Assembly: GCA_001599595.1 (NCBI GenBank)
Contig: BCHH01000003.1
Location: 3,019,151-3,083,150, forward strand
Length of the DNA: 64,000 bases
Origin: Beverwykella pulmonaria
Taxonomy: Eukaryota; Ascomycota; Dothideomycetes; Pleosporales; Melanommataceae
Direction: 5' to 3'
A model generated the notes under the pieces. That model ran no database searches. It saw nothing but the letters and a program-made list of their open reading frames with translations, and was not told where the DNA came from. A program made the translations under genes and the position numbers. This document shows, in pieces, positions 1-10,383 of the stretch (its first letter is position 1; each line of letters begins with the position of its first letter).

Positions 1-675
1 ATGTTTGGATAGAGAGCTACGACCCAACCATAGAGGATTCCTACCGGAAAGCGATCGAAGTAGACGTCAGTACCCCATCAGCCGAGTCTCCTCAGGCCAA
101 CTAACTGTATCCCAGGGCCGCCATGTCATCTTGGAGATTCTCGACACGGCAGGCACCGAGCAGTTTAGTAAGTCGCAGAACTGTTGACAGTTTACCATTT
201 GACTAACTTCTCTGCAGCTGCGATGAGGTAACCTTTGCAAGCTTGATGATGTATCCTGATAGTAACTAGCTGCAGAGAACTTTACATGAAAACTGGCCAG
301 GGGTTCCTCCTCGTTTTCAGCATCACGTCCATGTCATCACTATACGAACTCACCGAGCTACGAGAACAAATACGGCGCATAAAAGAAGACGACAACGTGC
401 CCATGGTACTTGTTGGAAACAAGTCAGACCTCGAGGAAGACCGTTCTGTGCCTCGTCCAAGGGCCTTCAAGATCTCGCAAGACTGGGGGAACGTTCCATA
501 CTACGAAACGAGTGCGAGGAGGAGAGCAAACGTGGACGAGGTGTTTGTCGATCTCTGCAGACAGATCATCCACAAGGACCAGCGCGAGAACAAGCCTCCC
601 AAGCCACCAAAAGGCCGCAACAAAAATCGCCATCCCCGCGGCCATCATCGGGTCCCGCGCTGCACGATTCTTTGA
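1..675 (+). CDS. rsr1: Ras-family small GTPase Rsr1/Bud1, 5' end outside window
   Basis: Small GTPase of the Rsr1/Bud1 (Rap-like) branch, which in fungi links polarity landmarks to Cdc42 activation at the plasma membrane. Exons are <1-65, 116-167, 218-227 and 276-675, and the frame closes (175 codons visible, reading VWIESYDPTIEDSYRK at the window edge). The effector loop (YDPTIEDSY), G3 (DTAGTEQF), G4 (NKSDLEED) and G5 (ETSARRR) are all present. The P-loop exon lies upstream of the window. A Lys/Pro/Arg-rich tail ends in a CTIL CAAX box, so prenylation is expected; the final Leu suggests geranylgeranyl transfer. The 10-nt exon at 218-227 encodes part of the AMRE segment and is needed for the frame. 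Family assignment is confident; separation from Ras1/Ras2 rests on the VWIESYDPTIEDSYRK and short-tail pattern. Confidence 0.93.
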
Positions 676-3618
676 GTCACGATACCTTCACAATCTTTGT
701 CCTTGGGAGGGGCTTCGACCCTGCGGGACAGGGAGCGCCATATTTTCATTCCAATCCAGTCGTTCCAATACATATGTTTCCATATAGAGGTATTAGAGGC
801 ATCGCTCGCCGTGGAATTAATATCTATGCCAATGAATCACCGTTTCCTTCGTTGATTCTCCTCCGCCTCGGACCTTCCTCCCATGCATATGTGGCGGCGT
901 GGTTTTCAAGGATATGGTGGTGAGCCATCACATGGCTGTGTGCAACGGCCGGCGCGCTAGGCTGGATATTTCCTAACGTGTTTGTTTATTGATCCTTCGC
1001 ACTCAGACCTGCCGATCGACCTACGAATTTGAAATGCCGCAACGAGCACCGAACATACGATTTTTTTCGGACTGGCCGAAAGAGAGCAGAATACCGTGGC
1101 GTTGATGCCCAAATACCCGTCCATCTGCAAGACGCAGCCAAGGTCCGTCTCACGGTGTTGCTCCGACTCGATGCCTGCCTCTACCTATTAAGTTCCTGGT
1201 TCTGGGGGAACTGCAAGTCCATGTTGCCTCGCTCGGACTTCGCGACCTTTACAGGTATTATCGATGTAACCAGGAACAACAACCGTTTTGTCTAGGAAAG
1301 CATACCTGGGCCGGCATACCATACTCCGCTAACCCACCTCCCAACTGGGGTTATGGACGCATTGCAATCTGGATAACCGGGACGAACCGACTGCTCACCG
1401 ATCAGACCCCTGTCCCGCCCGCCATCAGATAATCTCGAAATGTCATTACTACAATCGATCAAGAAATTCTGACGCCGCCACCATTCGCAGATTGCGGCAT
1501 GAATAGACTTTACCCCCAAACCTCAACAACAAATTGATGACGACGACATTCCAAGCTGCGCACGCTTGATCTAGAAGGTGGGACGCCTGTCAGCATGCGA
1601 TCGGACCTGGACGTTCGGGGAAGCGTTGGATTGTACGTTGATGTGCTCGGTGATCCGGGGTCAAGCAAACGCCGGACCCGCGATGAGTTTCGTTTCACGT
1701 CCCATGTACTTAACTATCTACTTCTGAGACAGCGAGCCCGTGAAAGGCTCCGGGTGCAACAGCTTGGGATGTGATGCGACAGCATGTCATCCCAAAACAC
1801 CCCTTTACACTCTTACTATTAGCAAACACGTCTCGCTCAAGTTTTGAAAACCAGAGAAACTGCAAATCTTTTAAGATTTTAGTTTCATATAAAAAAAAAA
1901 CGTGACTATTTACTCAAGGGCTCAAGGGGAAGGAGACAACATGAGCACAAAGCGCTGAATGCCACGCGAGATAATGCACGTCAACGCACGATGTCAGGCC
2001 GAACTACTCTATCGCCACCCACATGTCCGGAGACGCGCAATACCAACATGCGTGGATATGGACCCGCCTTGTGCGTGCATATGCTCTCCTGAACCACCAA
2101 CACGTGGAAATGCATTGGTACCTAACGAGGCTAGCAGCACACTTATAAGATGTATGAGCGCATGTAACCCACAAAATCCGAGATACCGGATTGTGTAGAA
2201 CGGGAAGGTCCCCACCAGCGCCGTTTTTATGGAACGCCCTGAGATATGGTAGTGTGGGGGGTGCGTTGCGGGAATGAATTGGATAGAGCAGGTTGAAGGG
2301 GATGAACGCCACATACCCAAGGAGATCGGGAGCGAGATGCCGAGGTGAACGTGAAGGTGGATTCCTTGCGACCAACAGACACTTGCATGTCTCCATAAAT
2401 TATGCAGGTACACATGCATACACCTACGCGAATACGTTCTCTCGGTCCGACTCGGATACTTACACAGCAACTGCTTCCTCACTTCCCTCGGTAAACGAAC
2501 GAGGTCTGTATGGTGGGAACCTACATTCCACTTTGCTCGCCGAGCTCAATGTCCACACGCTCTATTAATGGACTTCTCCGAGCCTTGCTGTACCTTAAGC
2601 TTTGGTTGGGGTGTGCGTGCGGACTAAGAGAATGGGAAGCAGTGCGAATAGCAAGGCAGAGCATCATACCACTCGTCTCGAGATATCGATCATATATCCT
2701 GTGCTATACCTTTAAAACGGGGAAGATGATATCGAAATGCACTTCCTCAAGCAACTCCCACAACACCACCATGCACGTTACCCCCGGATCTTTACGTCTA
2801 CTGCGCCCACGAAGTATTACAATGGGACGCAGGATAGATGATGAAGCCGGCGTAGAGTATTGGAAATATGTACCACACGTCTCACGTCTCGACGTAGACA
2901 GGCCCTTTCTTCACACTGGATTCCAAAGTCCTATCACCTTTCCAAGTCTCTTCCTTGAACAAAAGCCAGCATCCAGATCGAAAGAGCGCACGATCCACAT
3001 CTTTTATCAGCACAGCATTGAGCAGAATGTCAACCTGATTCATGTACTGCTGCACCGTGTACCAGTGCATATTCATCTCAGTGTTTAGGGAAACCGTTCA
3101 ACATCTAGCGAGTTTCCCAAGAACCTCATATGTGCCTTACTGTATGTGCATTCCGGCGGGAAGCGCTGAGAGATTCACGGCTTACTGCACGCTCCCATAT
3201 CTGAGGAGAAATAATTGGGGCATATTTAGGAGGATCGTAAGGAGGTTGTATCATTGGACGTGGGAGCATGTAGTATGCCATAACGGAACGCAGATGGTCA
3301 ATATGTCAAGTGTGGAATGTGCCAGACTTGGGAATACAAGTATGATATTTACTATTTTTTTCCTCCGGTATTCAGTATCTAGCGTAGACGCTCGTCACCT
3401 AACCCCTATTTTCTCCTTACAAGATTACACGACTATCCATACCCCCTTCAACGCAATCTAAACTTTCCGCTTGTGATCTTTGGAGGAAGGATATCTACCA
3501 CAGGAAGCGGGAAACCCGGCAGACTTCTTCAAAAGAGAACGTCAGAACGACTATTGAAATTGAAAAACATCTCAAGACATCGATAAATGTAAAACTAAAA
3601 CAGAGGGAGCATCCTCTC
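676..3618. other. Intergenic, 2.9 kb between convergent genes
   Basis: Lies between the 3' ends of the GTPase gene and the annexin gene, so it should hold both 3' UTRs. Open frames up to about 157 codons occur on both strands (for example around 2009-2482, minus) but show no family motifs, no splice logic and overlap one another. An A-run sits near 1892-1901. No gene is supported. Confidence 0.6.
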
Positions 3619-5180
3619 TTACTCCGCGAGCGCAACCAGCAATCTCTCATAGTCACCGCTCGTCTCCCCCTTGATCCGCTTCACCAAATCCCGCTTGTAT
3701 ATCCTCTGAAACTCAACACGCACGGCGCCCATATGGCGCTGATCCCAGTGTATGCGCACAAGACGCTGTATCAACAATTGATCTTTCGTCCCGAGTCCCG
3801 CCATCGTCTCCTCGAGTTGCACCGCGTCACTTGCGGCGCGGTTGTTGGCGCGCGCGAGAAGGAGGAGAAGCGCCTTCTCCATGTGGCCCGAGAACTTGGA
3901 CTTGATGACGCTCTCGAGGCTCTTGTGGAAGCGTTGCGAGTACGATTGCATGATGGCACGGAGCTGGGCATCGCTACGGCTTGTCAAGATCTGACATGTT
4001 TGCGCCGAGTCCTTGCCGACGACGTTGCCCAGCGCCCGCTGGAGCTCTGTGACGTCGGCCTCGATCTGTGGTGGGACCACAGGGGCGGTCTCCTCGTTGC
4101 GGCGCGCGGCAACCACCATGACGAACAACTGCTCCGTGCCGGCGGATAAATCGCCCCTGAGGTCTGCCTCGAGGGACTTGTTGAACAAACGCTGGTACTC
4201 TGCCTTGATGGCATTGAGATCGGCATTACTCCTGCCCATCAGCACATCGTCGAGGACCGTCTCCTTGGTCCCTAAGCCCTTCATTGCGTCGTACAGTGCC
4301 CAGCAGTCGCCCATGAGCGGCCCTCGGAATACCGCCAGGAGGCCCAGTTTGAAGTTCCCGCTTGTTTCAGCCTCGATCTTCTTGAGTAAATCGGTCATCA
4401 GACGCTGATTGAACTGCTCTCGGATGGTATTTATCTGAATGGGGTCCTGCTTGGCGATTATTTTTATCACGGCCTTTTCGTCGGTACCGAAGCCTCTAAA
4501 CGCCTTCTTCAGTCCTTCGACTGCTTGAGTGACGTCAAGGGGGGCGGTTTGCTGGCCATAGCCTGGCGATGGGAAGCCTTGTCTGTATCAGGTCAGTGCG
4601 CAGGTCCTTAGTATTCCGAGTCTGTAAAAACGTACGGAGCAGCACTAAACTGGCCGGGGGGACCAGGAGGGGGAGCCCCATAAGCTGGTTGTCCATACGG
4701 CTGAGGCGGGGGCGCTCCAAATTGTCCCGGCGCATTGTACTGCTGGGGTGGAGGCGCGCCATACGGAGGTTGCTGTGGGGGCGCGGGTGACCCGTACGCG
4801 CCATAGTTTTGCTGGGGAGGAGGATACTGCTGATTCATCGGCGGCGGCGGTTGGCCATATTGCGGAGGATACTGCTGTGGGGGCGGTGGTTGTCCATACT
4901 GGCCGGGTGGCGGATACTGGCCCGGGGGCGGGCCGTAGTTTTGCTGGGGGGGATATTGCTGGTTCATCGGGGGCGGTTGGCTATAGCCTTGTTGCGGAGG
5001 TGGATATGGAGAAGTCGAGGGAGGTGGTTGGTATCCTGGACCGGGATTGGGGGGATCTTTGTAGAGGTCAGTTTAGGCGTTGCCAAGTCTGGTGGGCAAA
5101 GGTCCACGCGTTCTGTCCGCAAGGGGAGACTTACAGCCCTGTGGCGGATAGCCCCCGGGTTGCTGGTTGTAGTATGACAT
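3619..5180 (-). CDS. Annexin with Pro/Gln/Tyr-rich N-terminal tail
   Basis: Calcium-dependent phospholipid-binding protein of the fungal annexin C family, 476 aa. Exons (minus) are 5135-5180, 4636-5056 and 3619-4582, with introns of 78 and 53 nt. The start MSYYNQQPGGYPPQ is the first ATG in frame. Residues 1 to about 160 are low-complexity Pro/Gln/Tyr/Gly repeats (QQYPP, GQPPPP type), as in other annexins with sticky N-termini. Four annexin repeats follow. The GxGT calcium loops read GFGT in repeat 1, GLGT in repeat 2 and GLGT in repeat 4; repeat 3 has a degenerate loop (ALGNVVGKD). Repeat 4 ends in RIKGETSGDYERLLVAL, typical of the family, and the stop follows at once. Role is inferred from family: membrane binding and traffic. 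Confidence 0.95.
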
Positions 5181-7341
5181 TCTGTCTGTGAGGTAGTCTG
5201 CTCGAAAGCGGTGAGATTGCCCAGTGAGATGGTCGGGCGCGCCGAGCTGGAGACGGCGCTAGAGATGAAATGGAATATGGAGAAGGAAAGAGAGGATTGC
5301 GAGAAAGCGAGCCGTGAGATAGAAGCAGTGGAAGATGCTTGGAAGAAGCGTGGAAGAAAATGGCGAAGAAAGTGAAGAATAATGATGAGGAGGCGCAGGA
5401 GCTCAGCCCCGCCATAGTGGGGTCATCGCGTGAATGGAACCGTTTTTGGCCGTAGTAGGAGGGTCAGCGAATCATGGCCAAGGTTCGTTAGGCAGCAACG
5501 GCCTAGGTGTGGCGTTGCCACTGGGGCCTCATCCTTCACGTTCCTCTTCTCCGTCTTGCTGTGGCTGGTTCTGGCTGTGTAAGCACATCAATCCCTCGAC
5601 GATTGTCAACATTAGAATGTTTTGGGCCGCGGGAACCAAGACTCTGACCAAGACCGCCGTGCGTAAACGCGTTCAATGGTTCAAGAGGGTCCATATTTGC
5701 TGAGAAGGAATTGCGTCTTCCTTCACTTGTTCATCGTCAACAACTCACCCCTTACATCCCTCTGCTTCTGCCCCAAATTATATCCCCAGTCCCTCAGTCT
5801 CTGCTCTCCCGCGCTCGATGTCTGTGCAGGAGTCTTAGTTGCATTTTCTGACCGCCCCTCATCGTCCTGTCAAGCCACTTGAGGATCTGAGCCAAGGACC
5901 GGAAAATGAAAGCACCCATTCCTTTCTCAAGCACCTTCTCAACTTTCCGACCATCTTCTGCCATTTTCGCTCTGACCCTCTTCGTGCCTTCAAAGTTCTT
6001 TCCGGCGACTCATCGCGTGCATTCATGGATGGATATGTCGAGCAACATAGTCATTGGAGTGCGTGAGGTACACTGTATCCCGAGCCCAATTCTTGGGAGC
6101 GACTCTTCGCGTATCGTGCTGTGTCCTTTTCACTAGGGGTTAGCTGCTTCTACAGGTCCCTTACCGCTGCATATTGTTGCGCTGGCCCCTTTACCATTTG
6201 TCTTGGTGTGGATGGAAGGAAACACGGCCGGTGGAATTCGTAAGGGCCTGACGTTTAAAAAGCCCGTGAAATGATGAATGAACGCAGCAAGGGCGGCATT
6301 GTGTGTGATCTCGGCTCGTCGACGAGAGAAATGGGTTGTTGATCGAAGTCTGAATGGGCATTCCCCGCAAGCATCCCTCAAGCGCTTCTCAAGGAATCCC
6401 TTCCACGAACGTGTTTTAAGCGTAGTCGCAGCACATGCCTTGAGAAGGACACGCTGACTCACCAACCTTTGTGCCAGTTTTCTTCCCACCTCCCTTGCTG
6501 CAATGGATAGGCCTGGAGGACCACACCAAGTCACAATCGCTGTCGATCTGCCCAAGTTCGCCTGCATCTCAGCCTCAGGAGCATAGATCCTGCCCTTCAC
6601 CGCCTCCCTTATCATCTCACCCCGCTCTCAGATCGACATCGTTGAACCCCAACTGGACGAACAAAACTCGTCTTCCCCACACCATGGCCGAAATTCCCCC
6701 AGGCGCTCGTTGGTAATGCAGAGCCCCGCCAAGGCGTGCTAGGCTGCGCCTTACGTCACAACCCCTGCTGACCCGCTCAAATTGCCCCATGTCCTGGCCC
6801 GCCCAGACAACGCTCTCGTTCACGCGCGGGTGAACTGATGCCGTTCACCATCGACCACACCATGGGGTCCGGTGCGCTCTGATTCGGCCGCTGGGAGCAT
6901 GTGTTCTCGGCGAGGCGGTGCCTGGACGCTCGTGATGGCTGATTATCACACTCAACCGGTCAGGAGAGAGAGGGTGAGGCGACTCGAAAGGGTCCGTCCA
7001 TTGATTCGACTCACCTAAGTGATCAGCGAACATAACGGTCTACTCACCGCTTGCGCACCGCCGGGAAGATATTTCAACGCAGAGGGCCCTCAGTTTGATG
7101 ATATTTTGTCTTGGTTAACATCACCTTTTGAACGACAGAGAGATACGAGGATCCTGACTGGAACCACATTCGGTACAACAGCAAGGCTGAGCCAGAGACG
7201 AACATACGAAAGCGAGCACGCGAGCAGCACGACCGCAAACTTCGCCCCAGTTGCACTACTGAGCGTGTGTGTCTCTTAAACAGCGACTGCACTCGACCAT
7301 AACCTCCACCCACAACCACCACCATCCTATCACCACCCAAA
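5181..7341. other. Divergent intergenic region, 2.2 kb
   Basis: Separates the annexin start (minus) from the His-rich protein start (plus), so it must contain both promoters and 5' UTRs. The last 60 bases before 7342 are rich in ACC/CAC, like a fungal 5' leader. A 160-codon minus ORF at 6133-6615 has a true ATG but no recognisable motif and is not called. Confidence 0.55.
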
Positions 7342-7695
7342 ATGCCGACATACCACTACCCGCCGCATCACCACCACGCCTCCAAAACCGTGGTCCTGCA
7401 CCCGACCCACCGCCAATCCTCGTCCCACTCGCAGCACGCGTCCCAACACCACGTTGAGCCCTACCAACACCAACAACAACTGCAGCCTCAGCAGCCGCCT
7501 TATTCGCGCCAACACTCGCATCAAAGCCACCACTCGCGCCACTCGCATCATTCAGATCGCGACCACGAGCGGTACGAGGACCGGGACCAGCGGCAGATGG
7601 AGGAACGCAAGATGGAGCATCGGCCGTCGTTTGGCGATACGCTGGCGCTCATGTGGGAGACGGTTGTGGGCGCTATTACGGGCCGGAGACGTTGA
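7342..7695 (+). CDS. Small His/Gln-rich protein with conserved-looking C-terminus
   Basis: Single-exon ORF of 117 aa with a good fungal start context (CAAA before ATG). Residues 1-80 are low-complexity His/Gln/Ser/Pro, with HHHH, repeated QHQQQ-like and SHHS elements that could bind metal. They are followed by a charged Asp/Arg/Glu stretch (about 74-93). The last 25 residues, including RPSFGDTLALMWETVVGAITG, are different in character: they could form an amphipathic helix, and the sequence ends in RRR. I do not recognise a named family. The tail reads like a short conserved domain rather than random translation, which is the main reason to believe the gene. No signal peptide is visible. It could also be partly an accident of CAC-rich DNA. 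Confidence 0.6.
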   Translation: MPTYHYPPHHHHASKTVVLHPTHRQSSSHSQHASQHHVEPYQHQQQLQPQQPPYSRQHSHQSHHSRHSHHSDRDHERYEDRDQRQMEERKMEHRPSFGDTLALMWETVVGAITGRRR

Positions 7696-9022
7696 CATCA
7701 ACCCCCGTGCCTGTTTGGACAGCCCGACATTTCTGTCCAACAAACCGGTCTACCATTCATTTACACATCATGAAGGCCGACCGGCAACATTCGCCCTTCT
7801 CGACTCGACCTACATCTGGCGAGAGCGGGTCCGAGGCACAGCATTTTTATACCCTAATTTTTGGAATCATGTACGGCATATGCGATAGCTAGGCGTTAGC
7901 GTTCGCCTGTCTCGATGACATTCAGGCGTTGGGGGTGGGGTTTCAGCGTTCTATCCCACCCGGGGATATGGTGATGAGCACATGTGTTTGATTTTCGACG
8001 ACCTTACCACTTACAGTTTGGATGGGTATACCTTTTTTCATATTTGTATTTATAACACCATGTTCTTTCTCTGCGATTCTGCATTCCCATTCCTATTCCC
8101 TCTCCAGGTTTTTGATGGTAGTATGCGATTCACATTCCTTCCCTCCTTACTCTGGGAATTTATTATTGACTGCCAAGAATATGCTCCCGCATCCACACGC
8201 GAGCATGGAGACATGTTTCTTGCACAAATAAAGTCGTTCTGACACATATATCAAGAGGTCGAATTGCTCCAAAGCAGTAGTGACAGTAGGGATCCAGAAA
8301 GCTGCTCTGATACTGATTAGCACGCTCATGATACACGATCATTTACTCCACTCATGACACCGCTTTTGCAACTCACACGTAAATTGTATGAGTCCTACCG
8401 AGTATGCTACTGGATACAAATACTGTCCTCAAACCAGCGTTCAAATCATGACTGACCCGCTGGCCTGTGCTATTTGCTCACTCCTATGGATGCATGCATC
8501 GCGTCTAATTTTACATCCCACCCACTAATAAAATATCGCCCAAACTCCGTTACAAAAAGGATATATTCCGTCCCAGACTTCAGCGCTTGAAGTTCTAAAT
8601 TGAGAGCGAAGTAGAAAGATGAACGCTATGCTTATCCGTCGGCCTTTTGGTGTGTGTGTGTGTGTGTGGGGGGGGGGGGGTGGTTACGTCGATCTAAATT
8701 TTTCCAATATTCCAAGTGCGAGGCGAAGGCCGTGGGTGTCTCCAATGGAAGGGGCAGTACGTTTATCGAAAGAGGCGTAGTTCAGGGTCCGACGCCACGT
8801 CCTGAACGTGATTCTGTGTCGGGGTGGAGAAGCCACGCCCCTTCCTTGCTGATACGGCAATTCCACGGTGCTCGACACCCATACTGGACTTAATATATCC
8901 AAACCCGAATCCTGTCTAAGGGCTGATTGGAGCGGTCAAAGAACATGTACAAGAAAGCAGCCGTCCAGTTCCTCTGCTGGTAGTGGAAGGCCGTTATGTA
9001 TTCGATCGTGCGTGCCAGACGC
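7696..9022. other. Intergenic, 1.3 kb between convergent genes
   Basis: Holds the 3' regions of the His-rich gene and the GT32 gene. Apart from the simple repeat near 8650-8683, no feature is seen. Confidence 0.6.
8650..8683. repeat. (TG)n followed by poly-G simple repeat
   Basis: About nine TG dinucleotides run directly into a run of twelve or so G residues. This is an ordinary microsatellite in noncoding sequence, likely length-variable between strains. Confidence 0.9.
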
Positions 9023-10383
9023 TCAGGCGAAGATCTCGCCAATGTGGCGCAAGTTCTCGGGCTTCCAGGTTCCTGTGCCACTAGTTAGTATGGATGAAGC
9101 AGAAAGCCAAAGGGTCATGGGCGGCAATCTAGGCAGATCGGCTTTGTGCATGCGGATGTCCTGTAGCAGTTGCACCGGTACACCATGATGCAAAACCGGT
9201 GCGATGATGTGGGCGAACAGTGACACCTGTGGTAGATATGAGGAAGGGGGGATCATTGTTACATACCTTCAAAGTTGTGTTTCACAAACGCCATCGGATC
9301 GTCGTCCTCGCCTGCATTCATAGTCTTGATGCCGGGGCTGAAACTCGTGATAGGCAGGATGATGACATCGCCAACCTTCTTTGGACTTTTCATGCCCGTG
9401 AAGTTCTCCCAGGTGATGTTGCTCTTGCTGTTGCTCATGTCGAAGAAATCGGGATTGTTGAAGAATTCAAAGATGGTATCGGTCCAGAGACCGGGCCCTG
9501 TGAACTCGATGATGCCCTCGTGGTTCTTGCTGAGCCTGTTCTCGGCCTTGCGCTTCAGTGTTTCTTGAGTAATGTTGGCGACGACGTTCACGAGGACGGG
9601 GTGGCCGGGTTTCGATTGAATAGTCCACTGGCAGAATTGGATACGGCGAGAGTACCACTTATGCCAGTCTGGACGGTCGGGGTCAGCTTCGATGCCAACG
9701 ACCATGCCGTATGTGTTGCTGGGAACATCGTGGGGGATCCAGTCTGCCGCGCTCTTCAATGCTGACGTGTCAATGTCCGAGTAGATTCCGCCTCGAGCAA
9801 GCAGGATCAGGTAGCGGAAGAAGTCGGCCTTGAGGACCGGCAGCGGGAGCGCGTGGTACGCTTCGAGGACCTCGGGGACGGACGCGTAGAGGTGGCGGAT
9901 GAGGTGCACAGCAACGTTGTCGGTGATGACCTCGTGCACGAAGGACGGGTGGTGGATGGTCCAGCTGGCCTCTGCCTCGCGGAACTCATCCGAAAACTCG
10001 CCCTGCGAGGGTGTGTACTTCCATGTCTGCCAGATGTAGGCCGGGAACTTGGCGTCCACGTCGTAGGGGAACTGGTACTCGAGCTGCTGCCTTAGCGGGC
10101 GCTTCTTGAGCTCTTCCATGGGTATTTGTGTTTTTGGCTTCTTGGCCGGTGCATTGGGCGTGTTGAAGGCCTTTGATGCATCTTTGTCTTTGTTTGACGC
10201 CTGCGTTTCCTGTTTCGCGGGCTGCTGGGACCCGGGTTTCGGCTTCATCAGCGAAGGGGGCTTCGGGAGGTCGTTTGCATTGCGGATGGGCGCGGGCGAG
10301 GTGCTGGCATGCTGTGACCGGAAGATGAAGAAGAGGGAGATGAGCAGGAGCGAGACGACGAGGGCCTTTCGGAAGGTGAGCAT
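9023..10383 (-). CDS. GT32 family alpha-1,6-mannosyltransferase, Och1-like
   Basis: Type II Golgi glycosyltransferase of 388 aa. Exons (minus) are 9267-10383 and 9023-9072, joined by a 194-nt intron (GTATGT...CACAG). Without splicing the protein would stop right after FEGM; spliced, it continues to the expected GTWKPENLRHIGEIFA end. The start chosen is MLTFRKALVV, giving a signal anchor at residues 8-21; the open frame extends upstream only through Arg/Pro-rich sequence without an initiating ATG. A stem region (about 30-95) is followed by the GT32 domain: FPAYIWQTWK (113-122), KADFFRYLILLARGGIYSDID with the DXD motif at D203-D205, and a C-terminal region rich in NIT and NFT sequons. It probably starts outer-chain N-glycan mannosylation or acts on a related substrate; paralogues exist in fungi, so the exact acceptor is not established. 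Confidence 0.92.

Noticed and set aside
2009..2482. 157-codon minus-strand ORF
   Set aside because: Two overlapping frames on the same strand are equally long and neither has recognisable content.
6133..6615. 160-codon minus-strand ORF with ATG
   Set aside because: No motif, no splice context and mixed composition; it lies in the divergent promoter region.
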